A DNA stretch of 64,000 nucleotides from a bacterium (GCA_028824415.1 JAPPDX010000093.1:1-64000), one strand, 5' to 3'. Counted from the first letter of the stretch, positions 29,388 through 39,745 are shown. Numbers and translations: made by a program. Notes: generated from the sequence alone by a model not told the origin.

Positions 29388-30992
29388 GTGACCGAGGCAG
29401 CGAACCAGCCCGACGACGCGACGGCTCTCGACGACGCGACCGGCGACCGGGCTGAACCCGAACAACCCGCAGGGACCCCGTCCGAAGCCCCCGCCGAGCG
29501 ACCGGCGGACGAGCAGGCCGCTGACGAGGCCGGCGAGCCGGCGGCCGAGGAAGCATCAGAGGAACCAGCGGCCGAACCAGAGGTCCAAGAAGCCGCGGCC
29601 GAGGAACCCGCAGAGGAACCAGCAGCCGAAGAACCGACAGCCGAGGAGCCAGCAGAGGAACCGGCAGCCGAAGAACCGACAGCCGAGGAACCGGCAGAGG
29701 AACCAGCAGCCGAAGAACCAGCGGCCGAGGAGCCAGCAGAGGAACCAGCAGCCGAGGAACCGGCGGCGGAGGAGCCCGCAGAGGAACCAGCGGCCCAGGA
29801 GCCGGCGGACGCGGGCTCCGCCGACGAGACGCCTGCCGAACCCGCCCCCGAGGAGCCTGCGGAGGCCGTTGCCGCGCCGCAGCCTGGCGGCGAGAGCGAC
29901 CGATCCCCGCCCGAGACATCCGCCGCCCCCGAGCCTGGCTCCGGGATCGGCACCCCGATCCCGTCGGCCGCCACGACCGGCGGGTTGAACAGCGGCGACA
30001 TCGTCTCGGGCGTCGTCAAGACGGTTGACCGCCGTGAGATCGAACTGGATCTGGGCTCGGGGCGCGTCGGCGTGGTCGGGAGTCGCCACTGGACAGCAGG
30101 ACTCGACGTGGACCTCGCCGGCGAGGTGCAGGTCGGTGACACCGTCGAGGCGGCGGTCCTGGTCCGCGAGGACCACAAGCAGCGCATCGTGCTCTCCCGG
30201 AGTTGGGGACGCCAGCAGAAGGCCTGGGATCTTGCCGAGAGCGCCCGCAAGACCGGCGAGATCATCTCCGGCACCGTGACCGATGCCGTCGCGGCCGGTC
30301 TCACCGTGGACATCGGCATCCGGGCATTCGTGCCGGCCTCGATGGCGGGTGACGACGACCTCGAAGCGCTCGTGGGCACCGAGGTGGAGTGCAAGGTCAC
30401 CGAGGTGAACCAGCTCAAGGGCCGCTGCATCCTGTCCCGCAAGGCAGCGCTGCGCACCCGCGACCGGCAGGCCGCCCGCAAGCGCCTCACCGAGCTGTCC
30501 CCCGGCACGACGGTGCGCGCCCGGGTGACGAAGGTCGAGGACTTCGGGGCGCTGGTGCTGGCCGAGGGAAACCTCCGGGGCCGGATCCGCCGGAGCGAGC
30601 TGAGCTGGTTCCGGGTGCGCCGACCCGGCGACGTCGTGGCGGTCGGGGACGAGGTGGAGGCCGTCGTGCTGCACACCGCTCCCGCCAAACTGAACCTCGA
30701 CCTGTCACTGCGGATCGGCGAGGACCCCCTCAAGGCGATACGTCCGGGCGAGCGGCACCAGGCGACCGTCGTCTCGCTCGCCCCGTTCGGGGCGTTCGTG
30801 ACCGTCGGCGACGGGATCAGGGGGCTGGTGCCGACCGCCGAACTCGCCGAGAACCCCATCCGCCATCCACGGGAGGTGGTCGTCCCCGGCGACAGCATCC
30901 TGGCCGAGGTCACCAAGGTGGACCGCCAACGCCGTGATCTGGAGTTCTCGGTGAACCTGGCGGTGCTGGTGCGCCCCTCCGATCAGGCCTGA
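29388..30992 (+). CDS. S1-domain RNA-binding protein with Glu-Ala-Pro repeat tail
   Basis: The protein has 534 residues from GTG 29388. The first 190 or so are disordered, dominated by repeats of the type [14 protein letters not shown]. Four S1-type OB domains follow: [42 protein letters not shown] and [19 protein letters not shown] mark their starts. Four S1 domains resemble ribosomal protein S1, but here the third and fourth are best conserved and the acidic tail is not typical. It is either the RpsA equivalent or a paralogue that binds RNA. ATG 29349 is an alternative start. Confidence 0.8.
   Translation: MTEAANQPDDATALDDATGDRAEPEQPAGTPSEAPAERPADEQAADEAGEPAAEEASEEPAAEPEVQEAAAEEPAEEPAAEEPTAEEPAEEPAAEEPTAEEPAEEPAAEEPAAEEPAEEPAAEEPAAEEPAEEPAAQEPADAGSADETPAEPAPEEPAEAVAAPQPGGESDRSPPETSAAPEPGSGIGTPIPSAATTGGLNSGDIVSGVVKTVDRREIELDLGSGRVGVVGSRHWTAGLDVDLAGEVQVGDTVEAAVLVREDHKQRIVLSRSWGRQQKAWDLAESARKTGEIISGTVTDAVAAGLTVDIGIRAFVPASMAGDDDLEALVGTEVECKVTEVNQLKGRCILSRKAALRTRDRQAARKRLTELSPGTTVRARVTKVEDFGALVLAEGNLRGRIRRSELSWFRVRRPGDVVAVGDEVEAVVLHTAPAKLNLDLSLRIGEDPLKAIRPGERHQATVVSLAPFGAFVTVGDGIRGLVPTAELAENPIRHPREVVVPGDSILAEVTKVDRQRRDLEFSVNLAVLVRPSDQA
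29600..29805 (+). repeat. Coding tandem repeat, 42-base unit
   Basis: Inside the S1 gene the unit encoding [14 protein letters not shown] recurs about four to five times with small changes. The DNA copies are nearly identical (GAGGAACCAGCAGCCGAAGA type), so slippage or recombination could change the copy number without breaking the frame. Confidence 0.75.
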
Positions 30993-31013
30993 CCCGAGCG
31001 GGGGTGGATCAAC

Positions 31014-32567
31014 TCACTCCCACTCGATGGTGCCGGGAGGCTTGGACGTGATGTCGTAGACCACCCGGTTGACGCCGGGCACCTCGGCCACGATCCGCCC
31101 GGCCATGGTCTCCAGCACGTCGTAGGGCAGGCGCGCGAAGTCGGCGGTCATGGCGTCGGCGCTGGTGACGGCGCGGATCACGATCGGGTGGCCGTAGGTG
31201 CGCTCGTCTCCCATGACGCCCACCGAGCGAACCTCCAGTAGCACCGCCAGAACCTGCCAGACCTCCCTGTCCAGCCCCGCGCGGCGGATCTCGGCACGCA
31301 CGATGGCGTCCGCGGCGCGCACCGTCTCGACCCGTTCGGGCGTGATCTCGCCGACGATGCGCACAGCCAAGCCCGGACCGGGGAACGGGTGTCTCCACAC
31401 CACCTCGGGCGGCAGGCCGAGTTGCTCTCCGACCAGCCGCACCTCGTCCTTGAACAGGTCCCGCAGCGGTTCGACGAGTTCCAGGTCCATGTCGTGGGGA
31501 AGCCCGCCGACGTTGTGGTGGCTCTTGATGCGGGCGGCCACGTCGCCGCCCGACTCGATGACGTCGGGATACAGGGTGCCCTGCACGAGGTAGTCGACCT
31601 CGCCGAGTGCCCTCGCCTCTGCCTCGAAGACGCGGACGAACAGCTCGCCGATGATGCGACGTTTCGCCTCGGGCTCGCTGACACCGGCGAGCGCTGCCAG
31701 GAACCGCTCGGAGGCGTCCACGAACACCAGCCCGTCACCGCTGAACACGTCGCGCACCTGTTGCGCCTCGCCGGCGCGCATGAGCCCGGTGTCGACGAAC
31801 ACGCTGGTGAGACGATCGCCGATGGCCCGTCGCACCAGCGCCGCCGCAACCGCCGAATCAACACCACCGGAGAGCCCGCAGACCGCCCGGCCCCCGCCCA
31901 CCTGCGCCCGGATCGAGGCAATCGAGGTCTCGGTGATGCAGTCCGGCGTCCACGCCGGGGCGCACCCACACGCCTCGTACAGGAAGTTCTGAAGCATCTG
32001 CTGGCCGTGGGGGGTGTGCGCCACCTCGGGATGGAACTGAACACCGAACACACCGCGGGCGGGATGCTCGAATGCCGCGGCGGGCGCGTCGGCGGTGACC
32101 GCTGTCACCGCTGCGCCTTCGGGAGGCCGCACGACGGCATCCCGGTGGCTCATCCAGACCTGCTGGGCGGACGGCAGATCGGCGGAGACGACCTTGCCGG
32201 GCCCGGTCACGTGAAGCTCCACCCGCCCGTACTCCGCCAGGCCGCTGCGGTCCACCTTGCCACCCAGTTCGTGCGCCAAGAGCTGCGCCCCGTAGCAGAT
32301 GCCGAGCACCGGAATTCCGAGAGAGAGGATCTCGGGGTCGAGGCGAGGGGCGCCCGCGGCGTGCACCGACTCGGGACCGCCGCTCAGAATCAGCCCTGCG
32401 GGCTGCCGGCCGCGCACCCGCGCCGCGCTGATGTCGTGCGACACGATCTCGCTGTAGACACTTGCCTCGCGCACCCTGCGGGCGATCAGCTGGGCGTACT
32501 GGGCGCCGAAGTCCACCACCAGCACACCCCCGGCGCGCTGGCCGGCGCCGCCACCGGCCACTGTCAC
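31014..32567 (-). CDS. guaA: GMP synthase (glutamine-hydrolysing)
   Basis: This enzyme converts XMP to GMP using glutamine and ATP. The GTG at 32567 overlaps the guaB3 stop (GTGA) and gives 517 residues; the track ORF reads on through guaB3 out of frame. The GATase class I domain has Cys91 in [14 protein letters not shown] and His-Glu in [10 protein letters not shown]. The ATP pyrophosphatase P-loop is [10 protein letters not shown], and the C-terminal dimer domain ends [11 protein letters not shown]. The pairing with guaB3 is typical of actinobacteria. Confidence 0.96.
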   Translation of the reverse strand: MTVAGGGAGQRAGGVLVVDFGAQYAQLIARRVREASVYSEIVSHDISAARVRGRQPAGLILSGGPESVHAAGAPRLDPEILSLGIPVLGICYGAQLLAHELGGKVDRSGLAEYGRVELHVTGPGKVVSADLPSAQQVWMSHRDAVVRPPEGAAVTAVTADAPAAAFEHPARGVFGVQFHPEVAHTPHGQQMLQNFLYEACGCAPAWTPDCITETSIASIRAQVGGGRAVCGLSGGVDSAVAAALVRRAIGDRLTSVFVDTGLMRAGEAQQVRDVFSGDGLVFVDASERFLAALAGVSEPEAKRRIIGELFVRVFEAEARALGEVDYLVQGTLYPDVIESGGDVAARIKSHHNVGGLPHDMDLELVEPLRDLFKDEVRLVGEQLGLPPEVVWRHPFPGPGLAVRIVGEITPERVETVRAADAIVRAEIRRAGLDREVWQVLAVLLEVRSVGVMGDERTYGHPIVIRAVTSADAMTADFARLPYDVLETMAGRIVAEVPGVNRVVYDITSKPPGTIEWE

Positions 32568-33727
32568 AGCCCCATGCCAACGCCCTGGTGGTGCTGCAGG
32601 GCCTTCCCCTCGGTGGCGATCGACGGCGCCACCATCACGTCGGCCTTCTGAAGTTCCTTGAGGGTGGCATAGCCGCTGGCCGCCATGGTGGTGGCCAAGG
32701 CCCCGAACAGGTTGCTGCGTCCGTCGGCCTCCCGGGCGGGTCCCAGCAGGATCTCCTCCAGCGAGGCGCGCCGGCCCACGTGCACACGTGCGCCGCGCGG
32801 CAGCGCCGCGTGCGGTGTCGCCATGCCCCAGTGGTAGCCGCCGCCGGGGGCCTCGTCGGCCGCCGCCAGCGGGGATCCCAGCATGACGGCGTCGGCGCCA
32901 CAGGCAACGGCCTTCGCAATGTCGCCGCCGGTCGCCATGCCGCCGTCGGCGATGAGGTGAACGTAGACCCCGGTCTCGTCGAGGTGGCGCATGCGGGCGG
33001 CCCGCACATCGGCAATGGCGGTCGCCTGGGGCACGCCGATGCCCAGCACGCCGCGTGAGGTGCACGCCGCGCCCGGCCCCACGCCCACCAGCACTCCGGA
33101 GGCGCCGGTGCGCATCAGGTGCAGGCCGGCCTCGTAGCTGGCGCAGCCGCCGACCACGACCGGCATGGGCAGTTCGCGTACCACCTTCTTGAGGTTCAGC
33201 GGTTTGCGGGCCTTGGACTTGTGCTCGGCGGTCACGACCGTGCCCTGGATCACCAGCAGGTCGACCTCGGCGGTGGCCAGATGGTCGAGGAGCTTCCTGG
33301 CTCGTTGCGGCGTCACAGCCGCGCTGACGAGCGCGGCGTGCTCCCTCATCTGGCGCACCCGCTCGCCGATCAACTCGGGAATGACAGGGGGCGCGTAGAC
33401 CTCCTGCATGCGGGCCGTCGCCTCGTCGGCGGGCGCGTTCAGAATCGCCTCGAAGGCCGGCGCCGGGTCCTCGTAGCGAGTCCACAGGCCCTCGACGTTC
33501 AGCACGCCGATGCCCCCCAGCTTGCTGATGAGCCCCGCCGTCTCGGGCGACACCACGCTGTCCATCGCAGAGGCCAGCAGCGGCAACGGCAGGCGGTAGG
33601 CGTCGATCTCCCAGGAGATGTCCACGTCGTCGGGATCGCGGGTGCGCCTGGCCGGCACGATGGTGATCTCGTCGAGCCCGTAGGCCCGACGGCCGCTCTT
33701 GCCGAAACCGATCTCAATGTCCGCCAC
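32564..33727 (-). CDS. guaB3: GuaB3-family IMP dehydrogenase-related protein
   Basis: This 387-residue TIM-barrel protein has the start GTG 33727 with ribosome site GGGAGGTG; the track extension is repeat DNA. The catalytic Cys222 is in [19 protein letters not shown]. There are no CBS domains, as in the GuaB3 subfamily. The N-terminus [15 protein letters not shown] is characteristic. Work on cyanobacterial GuaB3 assigns it GMP reductase activity, so in actinobacteria it may be a GMP reductase and not an IMP dehydrogenase; that is inference here. It is co-transcribed with guaA. Confidence 0.92.
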   Translation of the reverse strand: MADIEIGFGKSGRRAYGLDEITIVPARRTRDPDDVDISWEIDAYRLPLPLLASAMDSVVSPETAGLISKLGGIGVLNVEGLWTRYEDPAPAFEAILNAPADEATARMQEVYAPPVIPELIGERVRQMREHAALVSAAVTPQRARKLLDHLATAEVDLLVIQGTVVTAEHKSKARKPLNLKKVVRELPMPVVVGGCASYEAGLHLMRTGASGVLVGVGPGAACTSRGVLGIGVPQATAIADVRAARMRHLDETGVYVHLIADGGMATGGDIAKAVACGADAVMLGSPLAAADEAPGGGYHWGMATPHAALPRGARVHVGRRASLEEILLGPAREADGRSNLFGALATTMAASGYATLKELQKADVMVAPSIATEGKALQHHQGVGMGL

Positions 33728-33977
33728 CGCTGCGCACCTCCCTCCGCGGAGCATAGGCAGCGCACCAGCCCAACGGCGGAACCCTCCGGCGCCAGCCCAA
33801 CGGCGGAACCCCGGCACCAGCCCACACCACGCGGGCCATCGCCGGCCACAAGCGCGCCAGGGCGGGGACGCCGGGGGGCGACCGGCGGAGCGATTTCGCC
33901 AGACGCTCCCGCCGGCGGCCACCGGCGGCCCCGCCCGGACACCCCCGGACACGCCCGGACACGCGAGGGCGCGGAGG
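33728..33977. other. Intergenic region upstream of guaB3
   Basis: No gene is seen in these 250 bases. The part near guaB3 holds a tandem repeat with the unit CCAGCCCAACGGCGGAACCC at 33765-33784 and 33792-33811, then a partial third copy near 33817. The part near the decarboxylase stop has short CCCGGACACGC repeats at about 33930-33965. The repeats lie where the guaB3 promoter or leader should be. Confidence 0.55.
33765..33824. repeat. 27-base-period tandem repeat in the guaB3 leader
   Basis: A 20-base core occurs twice with a period of 27 and then partly a third time at a spacing of 25. It is non-coding and sits 38-97 bases before the guaB3 start. Confidence 0.7.
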
Positions 33978-35447
33978 TCAGAGTTGGGCGGCTGCTTCGG
34001 TGATGGCCTCCCAGGCGGCCTCGACGTGGTGGGCGCGGGTGGCGACGGTTCCCACCGAGAGGCGCAGCGTGTAGCGGCCGTCGAGCACGGTGTGGGTGCG
34101 GTAGAAGCGCCCCGAGTCGTTCAGTGCCGCCAGGATGCGGCGGTTGGCCTCGTCGCCGGCCCGGTGGCGGAAGCACACCAGGTTGAGCGGCGCGGGTGCG
34201 GCGAGCGAGAAATCAGGGTGCTCGCGCACCCAGCCGGCGAACTGCTGCGCCCAGGCGACGCCCGAGCGGATGTGGGTCTGCAGGCCCTCCGCCCCGTACC
34301 AGCGCAGCACCAGCCACAGTTTCAGCGAGCGGAAACGGCGCCCCAGCGGCACCTGCCAATCCCTGTAGTCGATCACCGTCCCCTTCTCGCTCTCGGGGTT
34401 GCGCAGGTACTCGGGCGTGACGCCGAGGGCGTCGGTGAGCGCCCGGCGGTCAGCGACCCACATGGCCGTGCAATCGAGATTGGTGCACAGCCACTTGTGC
34501 GGGTTGAAGCAGTAGCTGTCCACGGCGCCCAGTCCCCGGTTCACGAAGCGGAACTCGGGACAGACCGCTGCCGCGCCGGCGAGGGCGCCGTCGACGTGGA
34601 TCCACATCCCCTCGGCCCCGGCGACGGCCGCCAGACGAGCCACGGGATCGAACGCCAGCGAGGAGGTCGTGCCGACTGTGGCGACGGTGGCGCAAGGCAC
34701 CAGACCGGCGGCGCGGTCGGCGGCGACCGCACGCTCGAGGGACTCGGAGCTCATGGCGTAGCTCTCGTCGCCGTCCACGTAGCGGACCCGGTCGGCGCCG
34801 AACCCGGCGATGCGGGCACTCTTGTAGATCGACGAGTGGGCGTGGGTGGAGGTGTAGATCACGAGGTCTGCGAGGGTCGCACCGGCCGTGGTGGCCAGGG
34901 ACCGCTCCCGGGCGGCGACGAGCGCGCACAGAGCCGAACTGGAGGCCGAATCCTGGATCACCCCGCCGCCGGCGCTGTCGCTGCGGAACCGCCGGGGCAG
35001 CCCGCACAGCTCCACCAGCCAGTCCATCACCAGGGTCTCCAGTTCGGTGCAGGCCGGGCTGGAGGCCCACAGCATCCCCTGCACCCCGAGACCCGACGAC
35101 AGCAGGTCGCCCAGGATCGACGGGCCGGTGGCCGGCGAGGGGAAGAAGGCGAAGAATCCGGGTGCCTGCCAGTGGGTGAGGCCGGGCACGATGACGCGGT
35201 CGAGGTCGTCGAGCACGGCGTCGAACCCCTCGGGCGCGGCGGGGGGTGACTGTGGCAGCCCGGCGGCCACCTCGCCCGGCTGCACCTGCGACAGGACGGG
35301 GAAGCTCTCGATCCGCTCGTGGTAGCCGGCCACCCAGTCCAGGAACCGCTCCCCCCACAGCCGCAACTCGTCGGGCGTCATGTGGGGTGCCACCGGCGCG
35401 GAGTCCCACTGCGACCGCTGTCCGGCGTCGTGCTCCGGGGTGTCCAT
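33978..35447 (-). CDS. PLP-dependent group II (aromatic amino acid type) decarboxylase
   Basis: This 489-residue PLP enzyme of the glutamate/tyrosine/aromatic-amino-acid decarboxylase family releases CO2 from an amino acid. The PLP lysine is in FNPHKWLCTNLDC. The N-terminal THWQAPGFFAFFPSPATGPSILGDLL segment, which forms part of the active site, and the PLP-ring stretch HVDGALAGAA are clear. These features favour an aromatic substrate, but specificity is not certain. The ATG lies 9 bases after the NUDIX stop, so it is probably in that operon. Confidence 0.88.
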   Translation of the reverse strand: MDTPEHDAGQRSQWDSAPVAPHMTPDELRLWGERFLDWVAGYHERIESFPVLSQVQPGEVAAGLPQSPPAAPEGFDAVLDDLDRVIVPGLTHWQAPGFFAFFPSPATGPSILGDLLSSGLGVQGMLWASSPACTELETLVMDWLVELCGLPRRFRSDSAGGGVIQDSASSSALCALVAARERSLATTAGATLADLVIYTSTHAHSSIYKSARIAGFGADRVRYVDGDESYAMSSESLERAVAADRAAGLVPCATVATVGTTSSLAFDPVARLAAVAGAEGMWIHVDGALAGAAAVCPEFRFVNRGLGAVDSYCFNPHKWLCTNLDCTAMWVADRRALTDALGVTPEYLRNPESEKGTVIDYRDWQVPLGRRFRSLKLWLVLRWYGAEGLQTHIRSGVAWAQQFAGWVREHPDFSLAAPAPLNLVCFRHRAGDEANRRILAALNDSGRFYRTHTVLDGRYTLRLSVGTVATRAHHVEAAWEAITEAAAQL

Positions 35448-35456
35448 GGTGGATGC

Positions 35457-36140
35457 CTAGCGGGCTGGGGGTTCGACGGCGATCACGAGAAGCTGCCGCA
35501 GGATCGCAGCCGTGGCACCCCAGATCGTGTCGCCGGGAATCTCGAAGAAGTTGATCGGCCGCATCGTCCCGTCGCGAGGCCAAAGCTCCTGGCGGTAGAC
35601 GTCGGGTTCCAGCAGATCGCGCAACGGCACTTGGAGGATCTTCTCCACCTCCGCGGGATCGGGCCGCAACCCCCCCGGACGTCCAGCCGGGAGCTCGGCG
35701 ACGTAGGAGTGCACGAGCGAGTCGCTGCCCACGGTGAAGAACGGATCCAGCTCTCCGATGGGCACCGCCGCGGCGGGATCCAACCCGATCTCCTCGTGCG
35801 TCTCGCGCAGAGCCGTCTCCCAGAGGTCGGCGTCGCCCGGTTCACGGCCCCCACCGGGGAACGCCACCTCGTGGCTGTGGGTGCGCAGGTGAGCGGCCCG
35901 GCGGGTGAGGATCACGTGCAACTCATCCTGGTGCGTGTAGAGCGGGATGAGCACCGCCGAGAGCCGCCGGCTGCTCGCCGGCTCCTGCGGTCGGCTCCGA
36001 TTCCGGATCCTGTCCCGGAGCATCTCCAGGTCCACCTGGCGCTCCCCCGGCGCCAGATCCGCCCACGGCGCCGCGGCGCCGGGTCGGACACCTGCCGGGC
36101 GCGGGATGTGCTGGGGGCCTCCCCGGGTGACGGTCGGCAT
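35457..36140 (-). CDS. NUDIX hydrolase (CoA pyrophosphatase type)
   Basis: This 227-residue hydrolase has a complete Nudix box, GGGREPGDADLWETALRETHEEIGL, preceded by RRAAHLRTHSHEVAFPG. This pattern is seen in the NudL/CoA-pyrophosphatase group, which cleaves CoA to phosphopantetheine and 3',5'-ADP. Residues 1-50 are variable, so the true start could be an internal Met near residue 42. The ATG overlaps the stop of the P1 peptidase by one base (TGATG), indicating coupling. Confidence 0.88.
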   Translation of the reverse strand: MPTVTRGGPQHIPRPAGVRPGAAAPWADLAPGERQVDLEMLRDRIRNRSRPQEPASSRRLSAVLIPLYTHQDELHVILTRRAAHLRTHSHEVAFPGGGREPGDADLWETALRETHEEIGLDPAAAVPIGELDPFFTVGSDSLVHSYVAELPAGRPGGLRPDPAEVEKILQVPLRDLLEPDVYRQELWPRDGTMRPINFFEIPGDTIWGATAAILRQLLVIAVEPPAR

Positions 36141-37090
36141 CAGCCGTCGGGCCCCTGCTGGTCGCCGGAGGTCCCGGAGGGCAGGCCCGAGGTGACCGCG
36201 GCCCGCACGGCGTCGCCGACTGCGACGGTGGCGGCGATGCGCACGCCATCGATCGGGGCTTCGGCGTCACCGACCGAGGCCACCACCAGGGCGTCCCCGT
36301 CGAAGCGTGTGTGTGCGGGCATGAGGGCGCGCGCCAGCCCGTCGTGGCCGCTCTGGGCGACCAGCAGGCACTCGAGCTTGCTGAGTCGGACGTTCGTACA
36401 GATCACGCCGATCGTCGTGCTGGTCCCCAGCGGTGGCTGCGTCGGCGCCCGGAAATCCCCGCGACGCAGCGCGCCGGCCACCGAACCGTCATCAAGGTCG
36501 CCGACGGCGTTGACGGCCAGCAGCGCCGCCACGACGGCGGTCTCACCCGCCTCGGTCTCGAAGGAGAGCAGGGCGGATCCCAGACCGCCGGGCCTGCGGA
36601 CCGCGCGCCAAATGCCGACCGTGGCCCCGGCGCCCGCACCGATCCGACCGACCGGCCACCCGGCGGCGGGACCCTCGCCGTCCGGCGACCTCGCCGCGCT
36701 CGCCGCCTCGTAACCGGCGCGGGCATCGGGCCACAACGGCGGCTTTCCGGGCCTCAGGTCGTACAGGGACATGCCGACCACGATGGGAACCGGCCCGCCC
36801 GGTGTCGGGAAGCCCCGACCGGCCTCGCTGCAGTAGCGCACCACGCCCTCGGCCGCGGCCAGGCCGAACGCCGAGCCACCCGAGAGCACCACCGCGTCCG
36901 CACCTGCCACGGTGCGCTCCGGGGCCAGCAGTTCCAGCTCCCGGCTGGCGGGTGCACCGCCGCGCACCTCCACCGAGGCAACCGTCCCATCCGGAAGCAG
37001 GACCACGGTGCAGCCGGTGCGACCGCTGGGATGGGTCCAGTGCCCGACGCGGACTCCGGCCAGTGACCGCGACCTGGAACCGGGACTCAC
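36140..37090 (-). CDS. P1-family peptidase (DmpA/S58 type)
   Basis: This 316-residue protein is of the self-processing peptidase family S58, which includes DmpA and beta-aminopeptidases. The N-terminal segment VRVGHWTHPSGRTGCTVV, the LSGGSAFGLAAAEGV motif and the likely autocleavage region LGTSTTIGVICTNVRLSK, with the nucleophile after Asn-like context, are visible. These enzymes release N-terminal residues, often D- or beta-amino acids. The GTG start is 12 bases after alr, so a link to peptidoglycan D-amino acids is possible but unproven. Confidence 0.85.
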   Translation of the reverse strand: MSPGSRSRSLAGVRVGHWTHPSGRTGCTVVLLPDGTVASVEVRGGAPASRELELLAPERTVAGADAVVLSGGSAFGLAAAEGVVRYCSEAGRGFPTPGGPVPIVVGMSLYDLRPGKPPLWPDARAGYEAASAARSPDGEGPAAGWPVGRIGAGAGATVGIWRAVRRPGGLGSALLSFETEAGETAVVAALLAVNAVGDLDDGSVAGALRRGDFRAPTQPPLGTSTTIGVICTNVRLSKLECLLVAQSGHDGLARALMPAHTRFDGDALVVASVGDAEAPIDGVRIAATVAVGDAVRAAVTSGLPSGTSGDQQGPDG

Positions 37091-37102
37091 CGCGCAACCC
37101 TG

Positions 37103-38248
37103 TCAGCGGTAGAGGCGGCGCACCCGCCGGCCGATGTCGCAGACCACCTCATAGGGAATCGTGTCGAGCCGCACCGCAATCTCCTCGGCGCTGATGCTCT
37201 CGGAGCCCTGCCTGCCGATCAGGACGACCTCGTCGCCGGCCACCACGTCGCCGTCGGAACCGCAGTCCACCATGAGTTGATCCATCGTGACCACCCCTAC
37301 CACAGATCGGCGCCGCCCCCTGATGAGGACCTCCCCGCCGAGCAGGCCGTAGTCGCGCCGTGCACCGTCCGCATAGCCGATGGGCACCGTCGCCACGCAC
37401 GAGTCGGAGCTGAAGCGGTGGGCGAGCCCGTATGAGATCGCCTCGCCGGCGCGAACGGTCTTCACATAGGACACCTCGGTCCGGAGCCCCATCGCGGGGC
37501 GCAGCCCGCCGAGTTCGCCATCCAGCCCGGCGCCCGGTGACAAACCGTAGAGGGCGATCCCCGCCCGGACCATGTCGTAGCGGCTGCGGCGACGGATCGG
37601 CGAGGTGTCGGGCCGGCCGGCGGAGAGCAGCAGCGCCGAATTGGCGGCGTGGCGCCGCAACGGACGCCGCACGCCGTCCCGGTCCGTCAACAGCGCCAGC
37701 ACGTCCTCGTAGCGGCCGAGCTGCTCGTCGGTGAACGGGTTGTCCAGCTCGTCGGCGACGGCGCAGTGAGTCCAGACGCCCTCCAGCTCCAGGTCACTCT
37801 TGGCGACGATGGCACGCGCCAGCAGCAGGGCATCGTCGGGGTGCGCGCCGACGCGGTTCATCCCCGTGTCGATCTTGAGGTGCACAGGCAGGCGTCGAGC
37901 GGCGGAGGCGGCCGCCGCTGCCGCCGCGGCCAGGCCGACAGGGCTGTAGACCGAGGGGCGCAGGTCGTGCGCCACCACCTCCACCATCTCGTTGGGCCGC
38001 GGCTCGCTGAGCAGCAGGATCGGCGCCGTCACGCCCGCTTCGCGCAGTTCCACGCCCTCCTCCACGAGGGCGACCGCCAGCCACGTGGCGCCACCGGCCA
38101 GCGCGGCCCGCCCTGCGGCCACCGAGCCGTGCCCGTAGCCGTCGGCCTTGACCACCGCACACAGCTCGGCAGGGGCCGCCCGGCGGGCGAGTTCGGCGGC
38201 GTTGGCCTCCAGGGCCTCCAGGTCCACGACGGCCGAGGTGGGGCGCAT
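37103..38248 (-). CDS. alr: Alanine racemase
   Basis: This 381-residue PLP enzyme interconverts L- and D-alanine for peptidoglycan. The PLP lysine is K34 in VVKADGYGHG. HLKIDTGMNRVG is in the barrel, and the second catalytic Tyr region is VPIGYADGARRDY, with the C-terminal domain ending in RVRRLYR. The ATG overlaps the nnr stop by one base. The order glmS-like, acpS, nnr, alr matches actinobacterial chromosomes; tsaE, which often follows, is replaced by a P1 peptidase. Confidence 0.96.
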   Translation of the reverse strand: MRPTSAVVDLEALEANAAELARRAAPAELCAVVKADGYGHGSVAAGRAALAGGATWLAVALVEEGVELREAGVTAPILLLSEPRPNEMVEVVAHDLRPSVYSPVGLAAAAAAAASAARRLPVHLKIDTGMNRVGAHPDDALLLARAIVAKSDLELEGVWTHCAVADELDNPFTDEQLGRYEDVLALLTDRDGVRRPLRRHAANSALLLSAGRPDTSPIRRRSRYDMVRAGIALYGLSPGAGLDGELGGLRPAMGLRTEVSYVKTVRAGEAISYGLAHRFSSDSCVATVPIGYADGARRDYGLLGGEVLIRGRRRSVVGVVTMDQLMVDCGSDGDVVAGDEVVLIGRQGSESISAEEIAVRLDTIPYEVVCDIGRRVRRLYR

Positions 38249-39696
38249 CAGTCGCTCCCGGACCCGCCGCCCAATCCCTGCCCCGCCGGCTCCAGCGTGG
38301 CCGCCAGAACGGCGGGGATCGCTCCGAGCAGATCGCCTCCGATGAGGCCGACGGGTGGACCGAGCGCACCGGCCATCCCATGCACCTGCGCGGCGAGCGC
38401 GGGTGCATTCAGCGGATCCGCACCCTGCGCCAGGAGGGCGCCGATCATCCCGGCGAGCACGTCACCAGTACCCGCGGTTGCCAATCGGGCGTCGCCCGAG
38501 GTCACGAAGCGGGCCGCTCCGTCGGGCGCGGCGACGACGGTGGTGGGTCCCTTGAGCAGCACGGTCGCTCCCGCTGCGGCCAGCGTCCGCGCCGCCTCCA
38601 AGCGATCGGCGCCGGGCCGGCAGCCCGCCAGCAATTCGTACTCCCCGTCGTGAGGCGTGAGTACCACCGGGGCGCGCGCCGCCGCCAGGACGGCCCCCAG
38701 GTCGCTGGCGAGCGCCGCCAGGGCGTCACCGTCCAGCACCAGGGGCACGGTCGCCCGCGCCACCAGTCCCCGCACCGCGGTCGCGGTCTGCGGATCTCTC
38801 CCCAAGCCAGGACCGACCACCAGTGAGCCGAACCGGGAGATGTCCAAGCGCTCATGCCAGTTCGCGGCCGGCAACGGCCCGAAGACCACCTCGGTCGGGA
38901 CCGACGCATCGGGCTCGCCGCCCGGCACCGAGAGGCGCACATATCCCGCCCCGGACCGCAGCGCCGCCAGAGAGGCGAGAGACGCCGCCCCGCGCATTCC
39001 GGGAGAGCCGGCCACTACCCAGCAGGCGGAACGCCACTTGTGGGCATCGACTTCTCGCCGGGGCCAGAGGTCGGCCACGTCTGCCTCTGTCAACAGCTGC
39101 GCGGTCGCCGAGGTGACGTCCAGGCCGATGTCGGCGACACTGACCGACCCGGCCAGCCCACGACCCGGATGCGCCAGCAGACCCGGCTTAAGCGCTGCGA
39201 ACGTCACGGTGCGTGTCGCCGCCAAGGCGCCGCCCTGCACCTGTCCCGTGAGCCCGTCCACACCGGAGGGGATGTCCACAGCCAGAACGTTTCCGGCACC
39301 TTCAATGCCTGCCGGCGGGGTCCAGGGCCGGTTCAGCCCGGTGCCGTAGGCGGCGTCGATCAGCAGGTCGCAGGGTGGGAGTTCGGCGGCGTCGGGAGCG
39401 ATGACCCGGCACTCGGCACCGGCGCGCTGCAGGTGGCGGGCCGCGGCCCGGCCGTCGGCCCCGTTGTTGCCGCGACCGGCCACGATGGTCACCCGGCGCC
39501 CCGCCAGAGCCTTGCGGCGAGCGGCCGACGGTCGTCCCGCCTCCAGGACCGCCGCGGCGCCCTCGGTCGCCCCCGTGAGTAGCTCCACCGCCGCCACGGC
39601 AACCGCGGCGCCGGCCCGCTCCACCAGTACGTCGGTGCCTTCCGGGGCGACAGCATCGATGGCCGCCATCTCGGCGGGCGTGACGACAGGAATCAC
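38248..39696 (-). CDS. nnr: Bifunctional NAD(P)H-hydrate epimerase/dehydratase
   Basis: This enzyme repairs hydrated NAD(P)H. The N-terminal YjeF-N epimerase (about 1-215) has VAGRGNNGADGRAAARHL and VDIPSGVDGLTG. The C-terminal ADP-dependent dehydratase (YjeF-C) has VVAGSPGMRGAASLAS, VVGPGLG and the Gly-rich TAGTGDVLAGMIGALL. I place the start at GTG 39696 (482 residues). The track's extra 46 residues are translated from the dispersed repeat at 39746-39773 and are not real. Confidence 0.94.
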   Translation of the reverse strand: MIPVVTPAEMAAIDAVAPEGTDVLVERAGAAVAVAAVELLTGATEGAAAVLEAGRPSAARRKALAGRRVTIVAGRGNNGADGRAAARHLQRAGAECRVIAPDAAELPPCDLLIDAAYGTGLNRPWTPPAGIEGAGNVLAVDIPSGVDGLTGQVQGGALAATRTVTFAALKPGLLAHPGRGLAGSVSVADIGLDVTSATAQLLTEADVADLWPRREVDAHKWRSACWVVAGSPGMRGAASLASLAALRSGAGYVRLSVPGGEPDASVPTEVVFGPLPAANWHERLDISRFGSLVVGPGLGRDPQTATAVRGLVARATVPLVLDGDALAALASDLGAVLAAARAPVVLTPHDGEYELLAGCRPGADRLEAARTLAAAGATVLLKGPTTVVAAPDGAARFVTSGDARLATAGTGDVLAGMIGALLAQGADPLNAPALAAQVHGMAGALGPPVGLIGGDLLGAIPAVLAATLEPAGQGLGGGSGSD

Positions 39697-39745
39697 GTCA
39701 GCGCATCCCCTGTCCCGGAGCCGGCGAGGGCCGACGTCCAGGAGC

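Noticed and set aside
29600-29805. CRISPR-like regular repeats
   Set aside because: The repeats are contiguous, coding and have no unique spacers.
29279-30916. Minus-strand Ser/Ala/Gly repeat ORF
   Set aside because: It is the antisense reading of the Glu-Ala-Pro repeat array in the S1 gene.
31014-33485. Apparent 823-residue GuaA fusion
   Set aside because: The upstream third is guaB3 read in the wrong frame; a GTG start overlapping the guaB3 stop gives a normal 517-residue GuaA.
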